NCBI GenBank assembly: GCA_003013855.2
Contig: PVNU02001548.1
Coordinates: 992,001-1,056,000, forward strand
Reading direction: 5' to 3'
Source: Liriodendron chinense
Lineage: Eukaryota > Streptophyta > Magnoliopsida > Magnoliales > Magnoliaceae
Length of the DNA stretch: 64,000 nt
Shown here: positions 20,763 through 34,200 of the stretch, in pieces
How positions within the stretch are numbered: position 1 is the first letter of the stretch
Layout: every line of letters begins with the position of its first letter
Notes under the pieces: model-generated
Told to the model about the DNA's origin: nothing
The model's input: the letters and a program-made list of their open reading frames with translations, nothing else
The model's database searches: none
Program-made: the position numbers and the translations under genes

Positions 20763-22004
20763 GATTCAACCGCAAATTGATATAAGAAATAGAGCTGCTG
20801 TCTGATCAAATCCCACTCAAGCAAGTGCTTATGCTGGCTTAGGCAAAGACAACATGCAATTCAATTCTCCTTTTAACATTCTCTTGATAGCCCATCTCCC
20901 ATTACATGGGTCCATTAAATTCTGCCACATCCTAACACCACCAAGGTCACATCATCATCCGAGTCCTCCTACAAGATAATTCAGCGGTGCTGGAACAATT
21001 AGAAAATGGTTAGAAAATGGTAGAGTCATCTCTCCAAAGTACATGTGGCAGGGAAAATCATTAATTGAAGTCGTCCATCTAGCGAGCTCTATCTTGGGCC
21101 GCTCATGTTTCAAAAATCACATTGATTAATTAATAATCCTATTCATCACATTTCTCCACTTTCCGTTAATAAATGTTTTGTCATTAACTTTCTTCATTCC
21201 ACGTTGATGCTTCAAAGGTCATGTCTCATATGAATGGGATGATCGAAAATTTGTGTATTTGAAACACTATGGTCCAAGGTATATATGTGAAGCTAGATGG
21301 ACCATTTCAATTGGCTTTTTATCCAACCTCTCTTCGAATTTCCTCACAACAACATCCATTCTCTTTACTATGTCAATATTCAAACTAGGCCCATTAATAG
21401 CAGCAAGGCGTTTGAGAGAAGGTCAGTACTATTGCATTTCTATCGACTTTTGCCGTATGGTCGCCAGCATGCACACACACACATATGCGTGCATAAGATG
21501 CATGGCTAAATGAGGCCCTTTGGTTTTAGAAAATTTGGAATATAAGTTTCATGGGTCAATTATAAAAGGAAACTACATATTAGGAAAATATAACATATGC
21601 AAGGAAAAAGAGCCCACGTGGGACTTAGTTGTAAGCTATTGCATTCTCAAGGTAACCAAGCATAAGCATGGAGATATAAAAATTCACCATTATTCTCCGT
21701 TGATGCGGACACTAGAACTCATCAGAAAAGAAGATCAACCACAACCTCCCATTCCTTTTCACCCTTTGAATGATGGAGATTTACACCCCTTGAGTTAGGG
21801 TGAGAGGAGAGGAGACTAAGAATTCCTTTATATGCATGGATTGGTGGTGGAGGAATCTGTTTTGACCTTATTTGTCCATGTTAGATCTAGTTACTCAAAT
21901 AATGCCACGTGGCAATGAAATTTTAATAAAAAATAAATAGAAGATTTATTTGGCTCTCTTGACGGTCGAATTTAATCAGAATTCATAAAATCATGAGTAA
22001 CCCG

Positions 22005-22051
<47 letters not shown>

Positions 22052-22564
22052 AGTTAACTACTACCACGAGACATATATATGTCACACATCTCGCTCATGT
22101 GGTGGAGTCAATTATTCATCATAATGGTCTCATGACCAATAATAGATATCGACTGAAATACAGTCGCAACTAGCGATGGATTTGACAGTTACACCATAAG
22201 ATTCCATAACAAATTCCTTACGACCAAAACCATTTAAAGAGCTACGAAGTAATAACAACTCCTAATTGACTAAGTTTCCCAGCACACCACATGTTCATGT
22301 GGAGAAAGAGATAATGATCACCAACACATAGTATCACGAGAAAATTTTTCATCTGCAAAATGGGTATAAGATGTGCGCACAACCAATGGCTAACCTACGA
22401 TAAACGACTAATACATATGGTGTTGCATAATAATGCATAACTGTTACAAGCTCAGATTGTTATTTCTACATCAACAGACATAAGAAATAGGTATGAAGAT
22501 CTTTCTCTAGCTACTGCCTCAAAATTTTATAAATAGGAGAAAGATTGAAGAGCTTCGGGCCCTC
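20763..22564. other. Intergenic, no recognised gene
   Basis: A/T-rich DNA with a 43-base A-run at 22005-22047. Several small frames exist, none with a family signature. Confidence 0.5.
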
Positions 22565-23410
22565 TAATGGGGTTTTCCTCCTCAGTCAAGAGGAGAATTG
22601 GTGCAGCCTAGGTATGGTTGGGCACCCGGACCAAAAGTGGCCGGGTGACCAAAATTGCCCAGATGAGGCAAAATGTTGCTAGGCAATTTTGACAACAGTT
22701 AGGCGTTCGATGGTCTTGTGACCGGGCGCCCGGTGCCCTAGGCGAGCGCCCGACCAAGTTGGTCCAAGCGCTCGAAATTGGGAAGTTCATTTGGTTTTCT
22801 CCCTGGACAATCTTTTGCTTGGGTGGGCACCCGACGGCCCTTTTGATCGAGTGCCCGACCCAACGCAGACTACTTATACGCAGTTTTTTATTTGGGTTCT
22901 AATTCCTCCAATTTCCTATTTAAGAGGTTCCAAATCGTAATTAGGGTATCCCATTAAGGTGTTTTCACGTCCAAGGTGAGAGACAGAGAGAGAGAAAAAA
23001 AAAGAGGAAGAGAGAAAGAGAAAAGAGAGAGAGAGGGGAAGCTTGTAGAAGGGAGAAGTAGTTTTAAGAGGAGTTCTTCTGCACAACCATCGTCTCAGCG
23101 CTTTTATGTCCTCGTGATCGGTGAGATCCTCCTATTCTCATAGTTCTCTTTTTGTTTATCCATCCCTGCGTGGGTGAAGAAGGTTTGATTCAAGCGGTGT
23201 GTACTTGTGATCGGTTGTAACGCTTTACTTCATAGTGGATTGTTGATCTGGACTAGGTCCCGTGGTTTTTACCTCTTTCGATGGTTTTCCACATAAAACC
23301 CCTTGTGTCGTGTAGTTGATGCTTTATTCTTGTTTATTACATTATCATAGTCCATAATTTTAATGTATTGGGGGGCGATATCCTAAAGCTTGTGTGAAAC
23401 GCACCCAACA
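22565..23410 (+). mobile_element. Probable solo LTR
   Basis: The segment ends CGCACCCAACA and is flanked by CCCTC on both sides (22560-22564 and 23411-23415). Its layout resembles a plant LTR: a GC-rich start with repeated GGGCGCCCGG-like words, a purine-rich GAGA stretch, GTGGTTTTTACC with TTTTCCACATAAA, then a CCCAACA end. The expected TG start is TA here, so the left border is less sure. No internal region follows. Confidence 0.5.
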
Positions 23411-23415
23411 CCCTC

Positions 23416-24733
23416 GCCAACCCAATACAATATAATTCTACAGCAAAATACTGCTTATCTTATATTAGTTTATCCTAGCTTAGGAATAGTGTAATTTAAC
23501 CAGTCTACACTGCTACATTGGACCGACTTTAGATAAGAATAGTGTAATCCAATCTATCTTTGCTGCTATGCTGGACCAACTTAGTTTAGGAGTAGTGTAA
23601 CTTCCTTCATCTATGCCCAAGGCGTTGAACCAAGAAAAAATTTTCTTTTCTTTTTTTTTTACTAGCGTAATTCCCTTTGTTTATGTCCAGATCGCTGAAC
23701 TAAGGAAAACCTTAATTAGTTCTGGGACTTGCTATATACACCGTAGACAGTAGATCGTCGAGGATTATCTTTGTAAGTTTTTTTTTTTTATATATATAAT
23801 ATAATTTCTTTCTTTCTACTCTCACATTACGTAAATTAATTTATCTCTACTAATACAGTAAAAAAAAAAGTATTTTCAACTAAAAGACAAAAAGAACGCA
23901 TTGGAAGGATAAACCCAACTCTTCACAAACTGCCTGATTTCATTTACAAGTAGTTAAATAGACTGCCCAACTACTTACTTCTCAATCATAGACAACCGCC
24001 CATGGTTTCTTTAGCTCTCTTAACACTTAAAGTCATAGGTGTTCAATTTAGTTTGAGCTGTATTAGGCTTTGGCATGCCCAACATCATACAAACGTACCA
24101 ACGACGGTATTTCAAGCCAAAAAATTAAATCCCACCCATTGTCGAATTTCCCTCCATCATCGTTGCCTCCACGTCTTTCGAACGAGAGGAGAAGCCCTGC
24201 CATTTACAACTCAAAGACCTGAGTCGATATGGTACTCTTAGGGTGTACCAAATAGTAGTATGTACCACACATCTATAGGCCCCACCTTATATGCCCTTTT
24301 GATTGATCCAAACTGTCCATTCCACAACAATTCTATGGTTGATGCCAGTGTGACTAATTAATGCTAATAGTGGTTTTTATGATGAGACATGGGATCTAAG
24401 TCTATAAATAAAAGGGACTCTTAACCTTCTCTATTAAATCTAAAAATCACATAGAGCTACCCATTTTAAGCACATACTTGAGATAAATGGGGGAGAAGGT
24501 GATCCAAAGGCATATGCCATGCAAAGATGTATGGAGTGAACATCAGAGCTGTTCATCATCTAGTCTAACCACCTAGTGTGTCATGCATCATTGAATCAAT
24601 ATGATTCTAGGTATATGGCTAATCCCACTTCTCCTTTGTGTTTTCTACTCGATATCTTTGTGAATGTATGTGTTTCATAATTTTATTTATAAAATTGCAA
24701 CCATTGATTCGATTCATGAAAATTAATATTTTT
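23416..24733. other. Intergenic, no recognised gene
   Basis: A short motif (GAATAGTGTAATC / GGAGTAGTGTAACTT, with CTGGACC(A/G)AC) is repeated at about 23480-23600. Otherwise I see nothing assignable. Confidence 0.5.
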
Positions 24734-24934
24734 TTATTCTCTAAGATGGAATTTTACATTACAAACTAGTGTGAATGCGCTACTTCTAATATAGAATATG
24801 TAGCCTGACTTGTTCTTTCTATGGTACTGCATGTGACAGGTTGGGTTGTTATTTGTAAAGTCAAAATGTCTACATTCTTTAAGTACATGAATAAAAATAT
24901 CATGATTGAGTGTACCTTTTAAATGATACAACAT
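24734..24934 (-). pseudogene. Copia RNase H relic
   Basis: The minus-strand frame begins LYHLKGTLNH and later has RKNKSGYIFYIRSSA. This is the order of the copia pol region just before and within RNase H (LRYLKGT ... RRSTSGYxFxLGxS). The acidic catalytic DADW motif is replaced by TNNN. It is only about 65 residues long. Confidence 0.55.
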
Positions 24935-25220
24935 TTTTTTTCCTACTTGAAGATGAATTTACTTTAGGCTGGGCTTGGACCTGCTAGCTTGGCTAGAATG
25001 TAGACCGTTGGTTTCATTCGTTTGAAATTTCTATATTTTGTGCACCGTATGGCCCACTCAATCAATCGAGAAATTGGGAAAATTCAAGTGGTAAATAGGG
25101 TTTTTTTTTTTTTTTTTTTTAATCAACTCTACTGTTTTAGGCCCATGCCAGGTCGGGCCTTGGGTTGGGTTGGCCTGGCCTAAACCCAGCCCATTGCTAC
25201 CCCTACGGCCCTAGTAATGA

Positions 25221-25674
25221 GGGAGCGGATTGCTTGTGACCATAGCTCTATGCCCGGGGCTGTATGGGGTTCACAGAGATGTCAGTGACAAATCCACCCC
25301 GTCCATCTATTTCGAAAAACCACAGTAAGACAGGATTATAAAAATCAGGTAGATTTAAAACACAACTGGGCCACACCAATAAAACAGTGGGAAAAGCTGT
25401 TGAAACCTTTCCGGAGCTGATTATGATGTTTATATGCCATCTAAACTGTTCATAGAATTATTATCACTCATATAAATTGTTCCTGATGGTCAATCCCCAC
25501 TATTTAGTGTGGTATGGTCAACGTGAGTTTTGGATCTGCATGATTTTTAGAATCATGTCCTATTGCGGTCTTTCAAAACAGATGGACGGAGTGGATTTGT
25601 CACCGACATCTTTATGGCCCCACAGAGTTCTGGGCACTATGCTGGGCAGCCGGGGTCACATGCAATCCGTACCC
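25221..25674. mobile_element. GGGAGCGGATT MITE with perfect 9-bp TSD
   Basis: The 454-bp element starts GGGAGCGGATTGC and ends GCAATCCGTACCC. It is flanked on both sides by TAGTAATGA (25212-25220 and 25675-25683). The core carries the usual GGTTCACAGAGATGTCAGTG / CACCGACATC pair. A 9-bp target duplication and long inverted ends point to the Mutator superfamily. Confidence 0.85.
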
Positions 25675-25941
25675 TAGTAATGAGTCTAATGATCGGGAGA
25701 AAACTTTGCTACTCTGGGAGAGTGTGATGTTCCATGTACATGCTCACAGCTATTGTACATATGAAATACAGGTGATTCAAATCAACCTGCCCAAAATCAT
25801 GGCCATACGATTGATGGGCCACAACCCAAAAATCATGCTAACCTTGCTATTCCAATTGGATTATTGGTGGACAACTTATGGACGGTGAAAACATGAAGTA
25901 GTTCACACTTAAAATTCAATAGACGCATATCTTATGTATGT

Positions 25942-26702
25942 AGAGTTGGGCACAAACCAAGCCAGCTCGAAAGCTCAGGTCGGATTGGTTTAAAGAAGTT
26001 ATGCTTGGATTGGTTCAAATGGAAGTTTAAACCAAACCAAGCTTCGGAATCAAACTTGTTTGAAAAATAAATAAACCAAGCTCAAACTAGGGCAGTATTG
26101 CCTCGGATCAGTTCAAATTAAGCTCGATTTGGTTCAGCTCAATTTGATTTGGCTTATAGATTGAAAGCACACTGTTTGTTTCCTGTGGTGTGATCCACTT
26201 GAGCTTTGGATATGATTGTATTTTGGGATCATGTCCTAAAATGATATGTAAAACAGATGAACGAAATGGATAATACATATACATGATGACATGGATAATA
26301 CATAATACACATATATGAATGCACACTGATTTCCTTGCACTTGTAAAATTATGCTCATGTACTTTTGTTTGGAAAATGCTCTTACATGTTTATTTTGAAG
26401 CTGCACTCCTTTGGAAGATGTTAAACATCATACAGTAGGATTTGTTTGTACTTTTTTTTTTAACTTTTTAAATTCTTTTCTATTTAAATAAATAAACAAA
26501 AAAAGAGCCATCACCTGTGTGGTGCAAAATTTTCAATCAAACCGATCTCGACTCGAATCAGATTTTTCTAAAGCAAACCAAACTCAGGCAGCATGGGTTG
26601 ACTTGAAACTCATATCAAGCCGATCCACAAACTAAGGTGGCACAAAAACAAGCCAAACCAAAGTAAGGCTAACTCGGCTCAGCCGGATCGTTGCCCACCT
26701 CT
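25942..26702. mobile_element. TIR element of the AGAGG.GGGCA type
   Basis: The left end is AGAGTTGGGCACAAACC and the right end is GTTGCCCACCTCT, like the element at 1262-2907. The subterminal parts are rich in AAACCAAGCTC and GGTTTGG words. It carries an embedded MITE piece at about 26165-26290. No clear target duplication was seen. Confidence 0.55.
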
Positions 26703-27275
26703 AATACTATGATATACAAATATGTAATGATCCAAACAGCCTATCTGGACCATACAATGGTGCAGCTCACATGTATAATTGGGCACTCTGATGATTTCAA
26801 TCATCGATCTGGAACGTTCATTTGGTCTTGCACGTACTTCATGGTCCACCATGCCAAACACTAATTTGACGAAGCTGATTAATGGTCTGGAAACCAGAGG
26901 TGGGTCTGGCTCCCATCACCATATAAAGAATTAATAAAAATGTATGAATCTAATTACTATGTATGGGCCCACTTCGTGATGAACGTTCTTAGTTGATTGC
27001 GCGCTATCCCATTTGGATTGTACGGTAGGTGAATCTCGACCGTCCAGTTTGTGAGCTGTACTATGATGGACCATCGTATCAAATGGATAATGATCATGAG
27101 ATTGGGGCAATCGGAATCGTTGATTACATGGGCCACAACTTCCGTAGGACATAGCCTAAGGAACAGTGTGATATAGTAATCATACGAATATGAGCGGTGG
27201 GAATTTGGCTGGCGAGTTTTTTTCAGCCATCCATTTCTGGGCCACTAATGCAACGACTATGATACTTCGAATTTT
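26703..27275. other. Intergenic, no recognised gene
   Basis: No coding or repeat structure was recognised. Confidence 0.5.
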
Positions 27276-27389
27276 GGGCTGTCAATGGGCCGGGCCTGGG
27301 TAAGTCTCGGCCCGAATTTTGCACTGTTTCGGTCCGGGCCTGTGTAAAATTTTAATTTTCAGGCCCGAGCCCGGCCCATTGACACCCCT
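27276..27389. repeat. 114-bp GGGCTGTCAATGGGCC palindrome
   Basis: The left end GGGCTGTCAATGGGCCGGGC and the right end GCCCGGCCCATTGACACCCC are nearly perfect inverted copies around a GGTCCGGGCC centre. It is a very small relative of the element at 52762-53283. Confidence 0.75.
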
Positions 27390-27958
27390 AATGAGGGCCA
27401 TGGTTGGGTGATCCAGACCATTGAACTTTGGATGGTTCAAACCACTCCAAAAATCTCCTCGATGTGAAAATCTTAACCTTCCACTGGCGACCACACATTA
27501 ACCAATCCAGGAGAAATTTTAGACTTTAGTGTACGGTCCACCAATTGAGCGGCTACGATCTTCCACTTTAGGAGGGATTTGAAGTATGGTCAACCAACGG
27601 CGGAGCCATTTGATAATGGTCTAGTTCAGTGGACCATGGGCCCTGCTTGTACAAACCAATGACCTGAGGATAACTTGCAAATCCTCAAGTGGAGGATCAT
27701 AAGAATTTCACTACCTCTTTATGCACGAAATCTTCATGCCTCCTGATCGTGACCATAGATGTGGCATGTGTGTAACAAGACAACCTATGGGGTCCACTAT
27801 TGATTGGCCACTACTAAAAAACTACTTTGATTGCACTACTATAACCGTTCAATATTACCACAATATTTGTGTTGTTTTCACTCTATTCATCTATTTCGCC
27901 GGCTCATTGTAAGACATGAGATCCAACGTGTGTTGGATCTAAAACTCTGGTGGGCTGC

Positions 27959-28566
27959 ACTGAAGGAAAAAAAAAGGAGTAAGTTGCCCAATCGATAGAA
28001 GATTAAATTTGAAAGAGGGAATATGAAAGACATTTTCAAAGGTGAAGATAGGAGAAAAATTAACGGTACTAATATGAGTGACTTGGGTATGAGTACCATC
28101 TGGTAATTGAACATGTGAATTAATGGGTGCAATATGATAAGAAGTAAATAAAAATAGAGAAGAACACATGTGATTTGAATCACCCGTATCAACAATCCAA
28201 ATTGATGAGGGAGGAACAAAGAGGGATATACCTGCAAGGTTTGCAGTGGGACTATTGGTACCTGAAGGGAGAAAAGCTAAAAGCTTGTTATATTGCTCCT
28301 GAGTGAGAGATGGTGCGGTCAATGAAGAAGTATCATCAGATCGTGACCCAAAGATAGAGGCTATTAGTGGTGCAACCTCAGTTTGTTTTAGAGGATAACT
28401 ATGGAGCTTATAGCATGTCACGTCCACAATGATAGCAGTGAGGCCGTGCTCGTTGACGTCCTTTTGATGACTTAGGTCGATTGAGGTTGTCATTTGGTTG
28501 AGAAGAAGAATTATTATTACTGGCGTTAAGAGCTACGGATTCCACAATAGGAAGCGCAGTAATCGT
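27959..28566 (-). pseudogene. Older antisense copia relic (gag end to protease)
   Basis: The minus strand encodes a broken zinc knuckle (CYHCG, then in another frame CYKLHSYPL), a linker with SLTQEQYNKLLAFL, then a protease-like WIVDTGDSNHMCSS (Gly-Asp in place of Gly-Ala) and FHIPSFKFNLLSIGQL. It is interrupted at its 5' side by the younger copia element and resumes at 36281 with a primer-site remnant. Confidence 0.7.
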
Positions 28567-29033
28567 TGTAAGACTCCATTGGGTGGGCCACACATGACCA
28601 TCAGTTTAGATCATGACCGTTGGATTATTCAGATTGAGCGATTCAGTGGGCCCCACTACAGTTGTGATCATTTGCAAGTAGGTTTGGGGCGGGACGCTTG
28701 AACCATGGTCCCTATGCGCGGTTATTAAGCCAGATATGGAAACCTACGGTGTGGAGACCCAAGAGGAGAGAAGTATGATGGGTAAGCTTCTCTGGCCCTC
28801 TTTCCTATAAATATACGTCTTGGTCCCCTCACCAACACACAAGAGAAACCCTAGTCCCCATTGAGAGGTTCTCCTAAAGGTGTTAGGTGCGGAAGACCAA
28901 GTGTTCTTCTCGGCAACACAACGGCATCGGGAATGTCTTCCCAATCAGGTATGGCTTTAAGATTACAGTATGGAATCTCCATTATTCGATGCATAGACGA
29001 TCCGATTATTCCGCATTAAGATTAAGTCTCACA
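28567..29033 (+). repeat. 5' LTR of copia element
   Basis: It is 467 bp with TG...CA ends. A TATAAATA promoter box lies at 28806-28813. It contains GTGGGCCCCAC words like those of the local MITEs. Confidence 0.95.
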
Positions 29034-29035
29034 GT

Positions 29036-29047
29036 TGGTATCAGAGC
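29036..29047 (+). other. Primer binding site of copia element
   Basis: TGGTATCAGAGC lies two bases after the 5' LTR, complementary to initiator tRNA-Met. Confidence 0.9.
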
Positions 29048-31228
29048 CGACCTATGCATCAATTTTGGTGGTTTTTTTTTTTTTTTTGTATAGTTCATTG
29101 TACTGTTTCCAGATTTCAGATTTCTCTGGCACCCATAATGGACTACCCACCTAATCAAATCAGGAAATCAGATCTCATCAGATATGATCAGCACTCGTTG
29201 TGCGATTGACGTGCATGATCAGATCTGATCGTTGGCAGCCCATCTGTTCCTCTCCTTTGCAATCGACGATCGTCGATCATCCAGGCCACGATTTCTCTCT
29301 GTGGCAACCATTATACGCGGCCATGATAATCTAGATCTAATTGCATCATGTCCGCAATCGTAAGCCGCTTCAGATGATCCACAATCAGCGGCAGCCATGG
29401 CCGACGGATGATGTGGGATTAACCTGCGGCAGTTGCTGGTCGCCTATTCTAGAGAGGATGATGGCGTCATGCCCTTCCACATTGGCGGCCGTGATCACTG
29501 GCAGTCCCATTACAAGGGATAATAATAATAAATAAATAAATAACGGAGATAGGGTTGTATCGCCAGCCATTGCTGACCTCCATCATCGTCGGCGAGATCA
29601 CAGCCCTGTTTTCTGCATCTCGACAGACATGGATTCTGTCAGCCATGATTTCAGATCTCGATCGGCGATTGTTCGCGCTGCCACCATCGACAGAACTCTA
29701 CTGCCCCAAACCTGCCCAGAGCCATGGCCGCCGCGAGCCGCCGCGAAACTCATCTTCCCCTCCTCTTTCCTCTTTCAGATAGGCGTGGTTTAGAAACTGC
29801 CATTAATGGCAGCCTTCTTCCGCGGGTGGGGTCGCAACTCCATCAGCCCCTGCGTACGACGGCTGGATTCAGCAGCAATTTAGGGCCGTCAGTCGCCATC
29901 TTCCTCTTTTCAGCGGCGCCGTTGGCGGTGTTGATGGAGATGGCGGCGGCGAGGGTTAAGAGAACAGGGCAGGGGTGATGGCAGATGGGCTGGCGGCTAC
30001 GGCTAGTGTTTTGGAGAGAAGAGATGAGGCAGATGCTTTTTTTTGGGAATTAACAGCTGGTTTTGCTGTCTTGACGAGCGGGCCTCATCAAGCCCTGTTT
30101 TCAAATTCACAGGCCCAGTCCAATTGACGGGTCCAATGGCCCAATTCACAGGCCCGTTTTCAGCAGGTTATGGGCCAATTTTGGGAGGTCCGTTTGGGCA
30201 AATCTCAGGCCCTTTTCAGGGCCTACTTTGGCAATTTTGTTGGGCTCTCTTGCATGTTTGAAATGGGCTATATTTTGGGCCTAACTATGATCCACTTCAG
30301 ATAGGAATTGGGCTTGTTTTTATATTGGAATTAGGCCCAATTTGTGTTATTTTTTAAACATTACCTATGGGCCCAATGTTCAAGATGGAATAAACCATTG
30401 TATTTATTTGCTTGAGCCATAATTTAGAATCAAATAAAACCTTAATAAGTGTATTGATGGTTGGTGGATTTCACTTGTTAGATGGCCCAAGTAATTTAAT
30501 ATACAAGGTTATACCTATTTAGCTTTGATTTGGCCTAAAATAGGGCCATTACCCATATGTTTAAGGCTGATATTTAGTTGTTGACCATTAAATATATAAT
30601 CCAACCATCACTTTAGAAGATGTCAACGTCAACCATATTTTAGGCCGAATCAGAAATTTTGCAATATGGTCTGTTGTGGGCAAGACCATTAAGTAATCCT
30701 TGAGTCTAGGAATGGGGATTGGAGCTTATTGTGTTAGCCACCAAAGTGACCTCAATTGGCAAAGATTTCTACTTCTAGACTTCTGTACTTGGAATTCAGT
30801 GACCCTCCATTATCGGATTGCATTCAGTTGCGTTCATATTCAGGCGGGCGGTGGTCAGAACAAAGAAGTATCATCGTTTGACTGGATGTGAGCGGAATGA
30901 AGTGATTGGTGATGGTGATATAGGTATGAGAGATTCATTTCACCCAAAGGTGATGGGCGTCTTAGATTTATTTCACCAACATTGGTCAGCTTCATGATTC
31001 AGTAGAGCCTCCTGTATGTTACAATTTCGCCCAAAGGAGGAATCGTGATGATACGCTGGGCTCTTGCCAGATTTTGATGATTATGGCCCATCATCATTCT
31101 GAGCTATTTGATTGAAGGCCCAAATCAATCGAATGAACATACATGCATGATATTTGTGGTTTATGTTTATGCATTTTTATATGGGACTTGTTTATTAATG
31201 TGAGTTTTATGCTTTTGAATGTCCAGCT
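29048..31228 (+). other. Long untranslated leader of copia element
   Basis: About 2.2 kb without a family-specific frame separate the primer site from gag. The first 900 bp are GC-rich. At 30080-30360 the words GGGCC(A/T)A recur about every 20-30 bp. Such a long leader is unusual for copia and may be captured DNA. Confidence 0.6.
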
Positions 31229-34200
31229 ATGACTGTTTCCAATATTCCAACACAATTCAATTCCATACCTTTGCTTACTGGGTCCAATTATTCCAAATGG
31301 AAGTCGTCCGTTGAAATAGTCCTAGGTTGCATAGACTTGGACTTGGCCCTGGAGGAAGTAGAGCCTCCTACTCCAACTGATTCTAGTACGGATTCAGCAA
31401 AGGCTCACTACAAAACCTGGACTAAGTTAAATAAGATGTCTCAAAATCATAAAGAACTCGATTTCTGATACCATGCAGGGTGTCATGCCCGACACTGAGA
31501 AAGCTAAAGATTTCCTGACTGAAATAGGAAAACGATTTCAGAAATCGGATAAAGCTGAGCTGAGTTCACTTTTAAATAAATTGACTCAAGCCACCTATAA
31601 CGGTCAAGGAAATATTAGGGAGTACATTGGTGGATTGTCTGATGTGGTGGCTAAAATCCGCGCATTAGACCTTAAGATTGAGGATGAACTCCTGATTTTC
31701 TTGGTTCTGAACTCCCTCCCTCCACAATTCAATCAATTCCAAATCAGTTACAATACTCAAAAGGAAAAGTGGACATTGAACGAGCTGATATCTCAGTTCG
31801 TTCAGGAGGAAGAGAGACTCAGAAGGTCGAGCAAGACACAAAGTACACACCTAGTGACATCTGGTCAAAGACGAAAAGGAAATAAGACAAGAAAGCACAC
31901 TTCAGGAAAAAGTTCTACGGGTCCTGCGGGTAGCAATCAGCCTAAGTCTGGAAAGACATTTAAGAAGAAAAGGAAGGGTCCTAATGATGGCTGCTTCTTC
32001 TGCAAGAAGCCTGGTCATCAGAAGAAGGATTGTGAAGATTTTAAAGCATGGCTCGTTTCAAAGGGTAAAGACCATATTTTAGTCTGTTTTGAATCAAATT
32101 TAGCTGATATGTCCACAGACTCCTGGTGGATAGATTCTGGTGCTACTATTCACATTTGTAATTCCATGCAGGATATGCTCCAAAGCCGGACGCCAACTGA
32201 TGCAGAGAGATCAGTCTATATGGGGAACGGCATTAGAGCAAACGTGGAAGCTATTGGAGTCTGTAGGCTTAGGTTATCGTCAGGACACTTTCTTGATCTA
32301 GTAGATACTGTTTGTGTGCCTTCTATAAGGCGCAATTTGATTTTCATTTCTCGTTTGGACAAATTTGGTTATGAGTTTAAATTTGTAAATGAAAAATTAA
32401 GCATTTACTATGATTCAGTTGTGATTGGTTCTGGCACTTTAGTTAATAACCTTTATCAGCTAGATTTGGATGTTTCACATGTATACAGCGTTAACTCATC
32501 ACATGGAAACACTAAAGGCATCAAACGAAGTTTAGATTGTGAGAATTCCTCCATGCTATGGCACAGGCGATTAGGCCATATCTCTCGTGAGAGATTAGAA
32601 AGGCTTGTACGTGAAGGAATTCTTCACTCCCTAGACTTCTCAGACTTTAGGGTTTGTATTGATTGCATTAAAGGTAAACAGACTAGAATAAGAAAAAAGG
32701 GTGCCACTAGGAGCGTAGGACTCTTAGAAGTGATTCATACAGACATCTGCGGACCGTTCCCTACAGCATCTTGGAATGGGCAGAAGTATTTTATCACTTT
32801 TATAGATGACTATTCTCGTTATGGGTACTTATACCTTATTAACGAAAAATCAGACGCCCTTGATACATTTAAGATCTATAAGGCTGAAGTCGAGAATCAA
32901 CTCGACAGGAAGATCAAAGTCGTTAGATCCGACCGTGGTGGTGAGTACTACGGAAGGTATGACGAATCTGGGCGTAATCCAAGTCCATTCGCTAGATACC
33001 TACAAGATTGTGGCATCGTCGCCCAATACACCATGCCTGGTACTCCAGAGCAGAATGGTGTAGCTGAAAGGCGTAATCGCACCCTAAAGGACATGGTGCG
33101 ATTTATGATTAGTAATTCTACGTTGCCAGAATCTTTGTGGGGTGATGCGTTGAAAACAACTGTGCATATCCTTAATAGGGTCCCAAGTAAGGCTGTAATG
33201 AAAACTCCATATGAATTGTGGACAGGCCGAAAGCCTAGTCTACGATATTTTCATGTATGGGGTTGTCCTGCAGAAGCCAAACCGTATAACCCGCATGAAA
33301 GAAAACTTGACCCTAGAACTGTTAGTTGCTTCTTTATTGGATACCCAGAAAGATCAAAAGGATTCAGATTTTATTGTCCATCATATTCCATGAGAGTCAT
33401 TGAGACTGGGAATGGTAGGTTTATTGAGAACACTGAAGATAGTGGGAACACAAATTTAAGAGATCTTGTATTTGAGGAAGAGCGGATTGTGATTCCCACC
33501 ACAATCATTCAGAGTAGCATGGTTGTCCGTCCAGTAGTGGACCCTGAGATCCCTATGGACGACCATGTACAACCTCAAATACAACCCACTGATGAGGAAA
33601 TGGAAAATCCAATTCAGAATAATGAGCCATTAAGACGATCACAAAGAGAGAGAAGATCTGCAATACCAGACGATTACGTCGTCTATTTGCAGGAGCATGA
33701 GTTTGACATTGGGGTTGAAAAAGATCCTGTATCCCTTTCACAGGTCGAACAAAGTGCAGATTCTTCTCATTGGTTCGATGCCATGAAGGATGAATTGAAA
33801 TCCATAAAGGACAACAAAGTTTGGGACCTTATTGAATTGCCTGAAGGGATTAGGCCGATTGGTTGCAAATGGGTATTTAAAACCAAATGGGACTCTAAGG
33901 GCAATATCGAAAGGTATAAAGCCAGGTTAGTTGCAAAGGGTTTCACTCAGCGTGAAGGCATTAACTTTAAGGAGACTTTCTCACCTGTATCTAAGAAAGA
34001 CTCCTTTAGGATCATTATGGCTCTTGTGGCTCATATGGATTTGGAGCTACATCAAATGGACGTGAAAACTGCGTTTCTCAATGGAGATCTAATGGAGAAC
34101 GTATATATGTTGCAACCAGAAGGTTTTAAAGCCAAAGGCTCAGAACATCTGGTCTGCAAACTTAAGAAGCCCATTTATGGGTTGAAACAGGCATCACGAC

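Noticed and set aside
21520..21798. 92-residue + strand frame
   Set aside because: No homology signal recognised, no signal peptide or domain, and A/T-rich repeat surroundings.
29724..29978. GC-rich frame in the copia leader
   Set aside because: It lies between primer site and gag, has no recognisable domain, and similar frames occur on the other strand.
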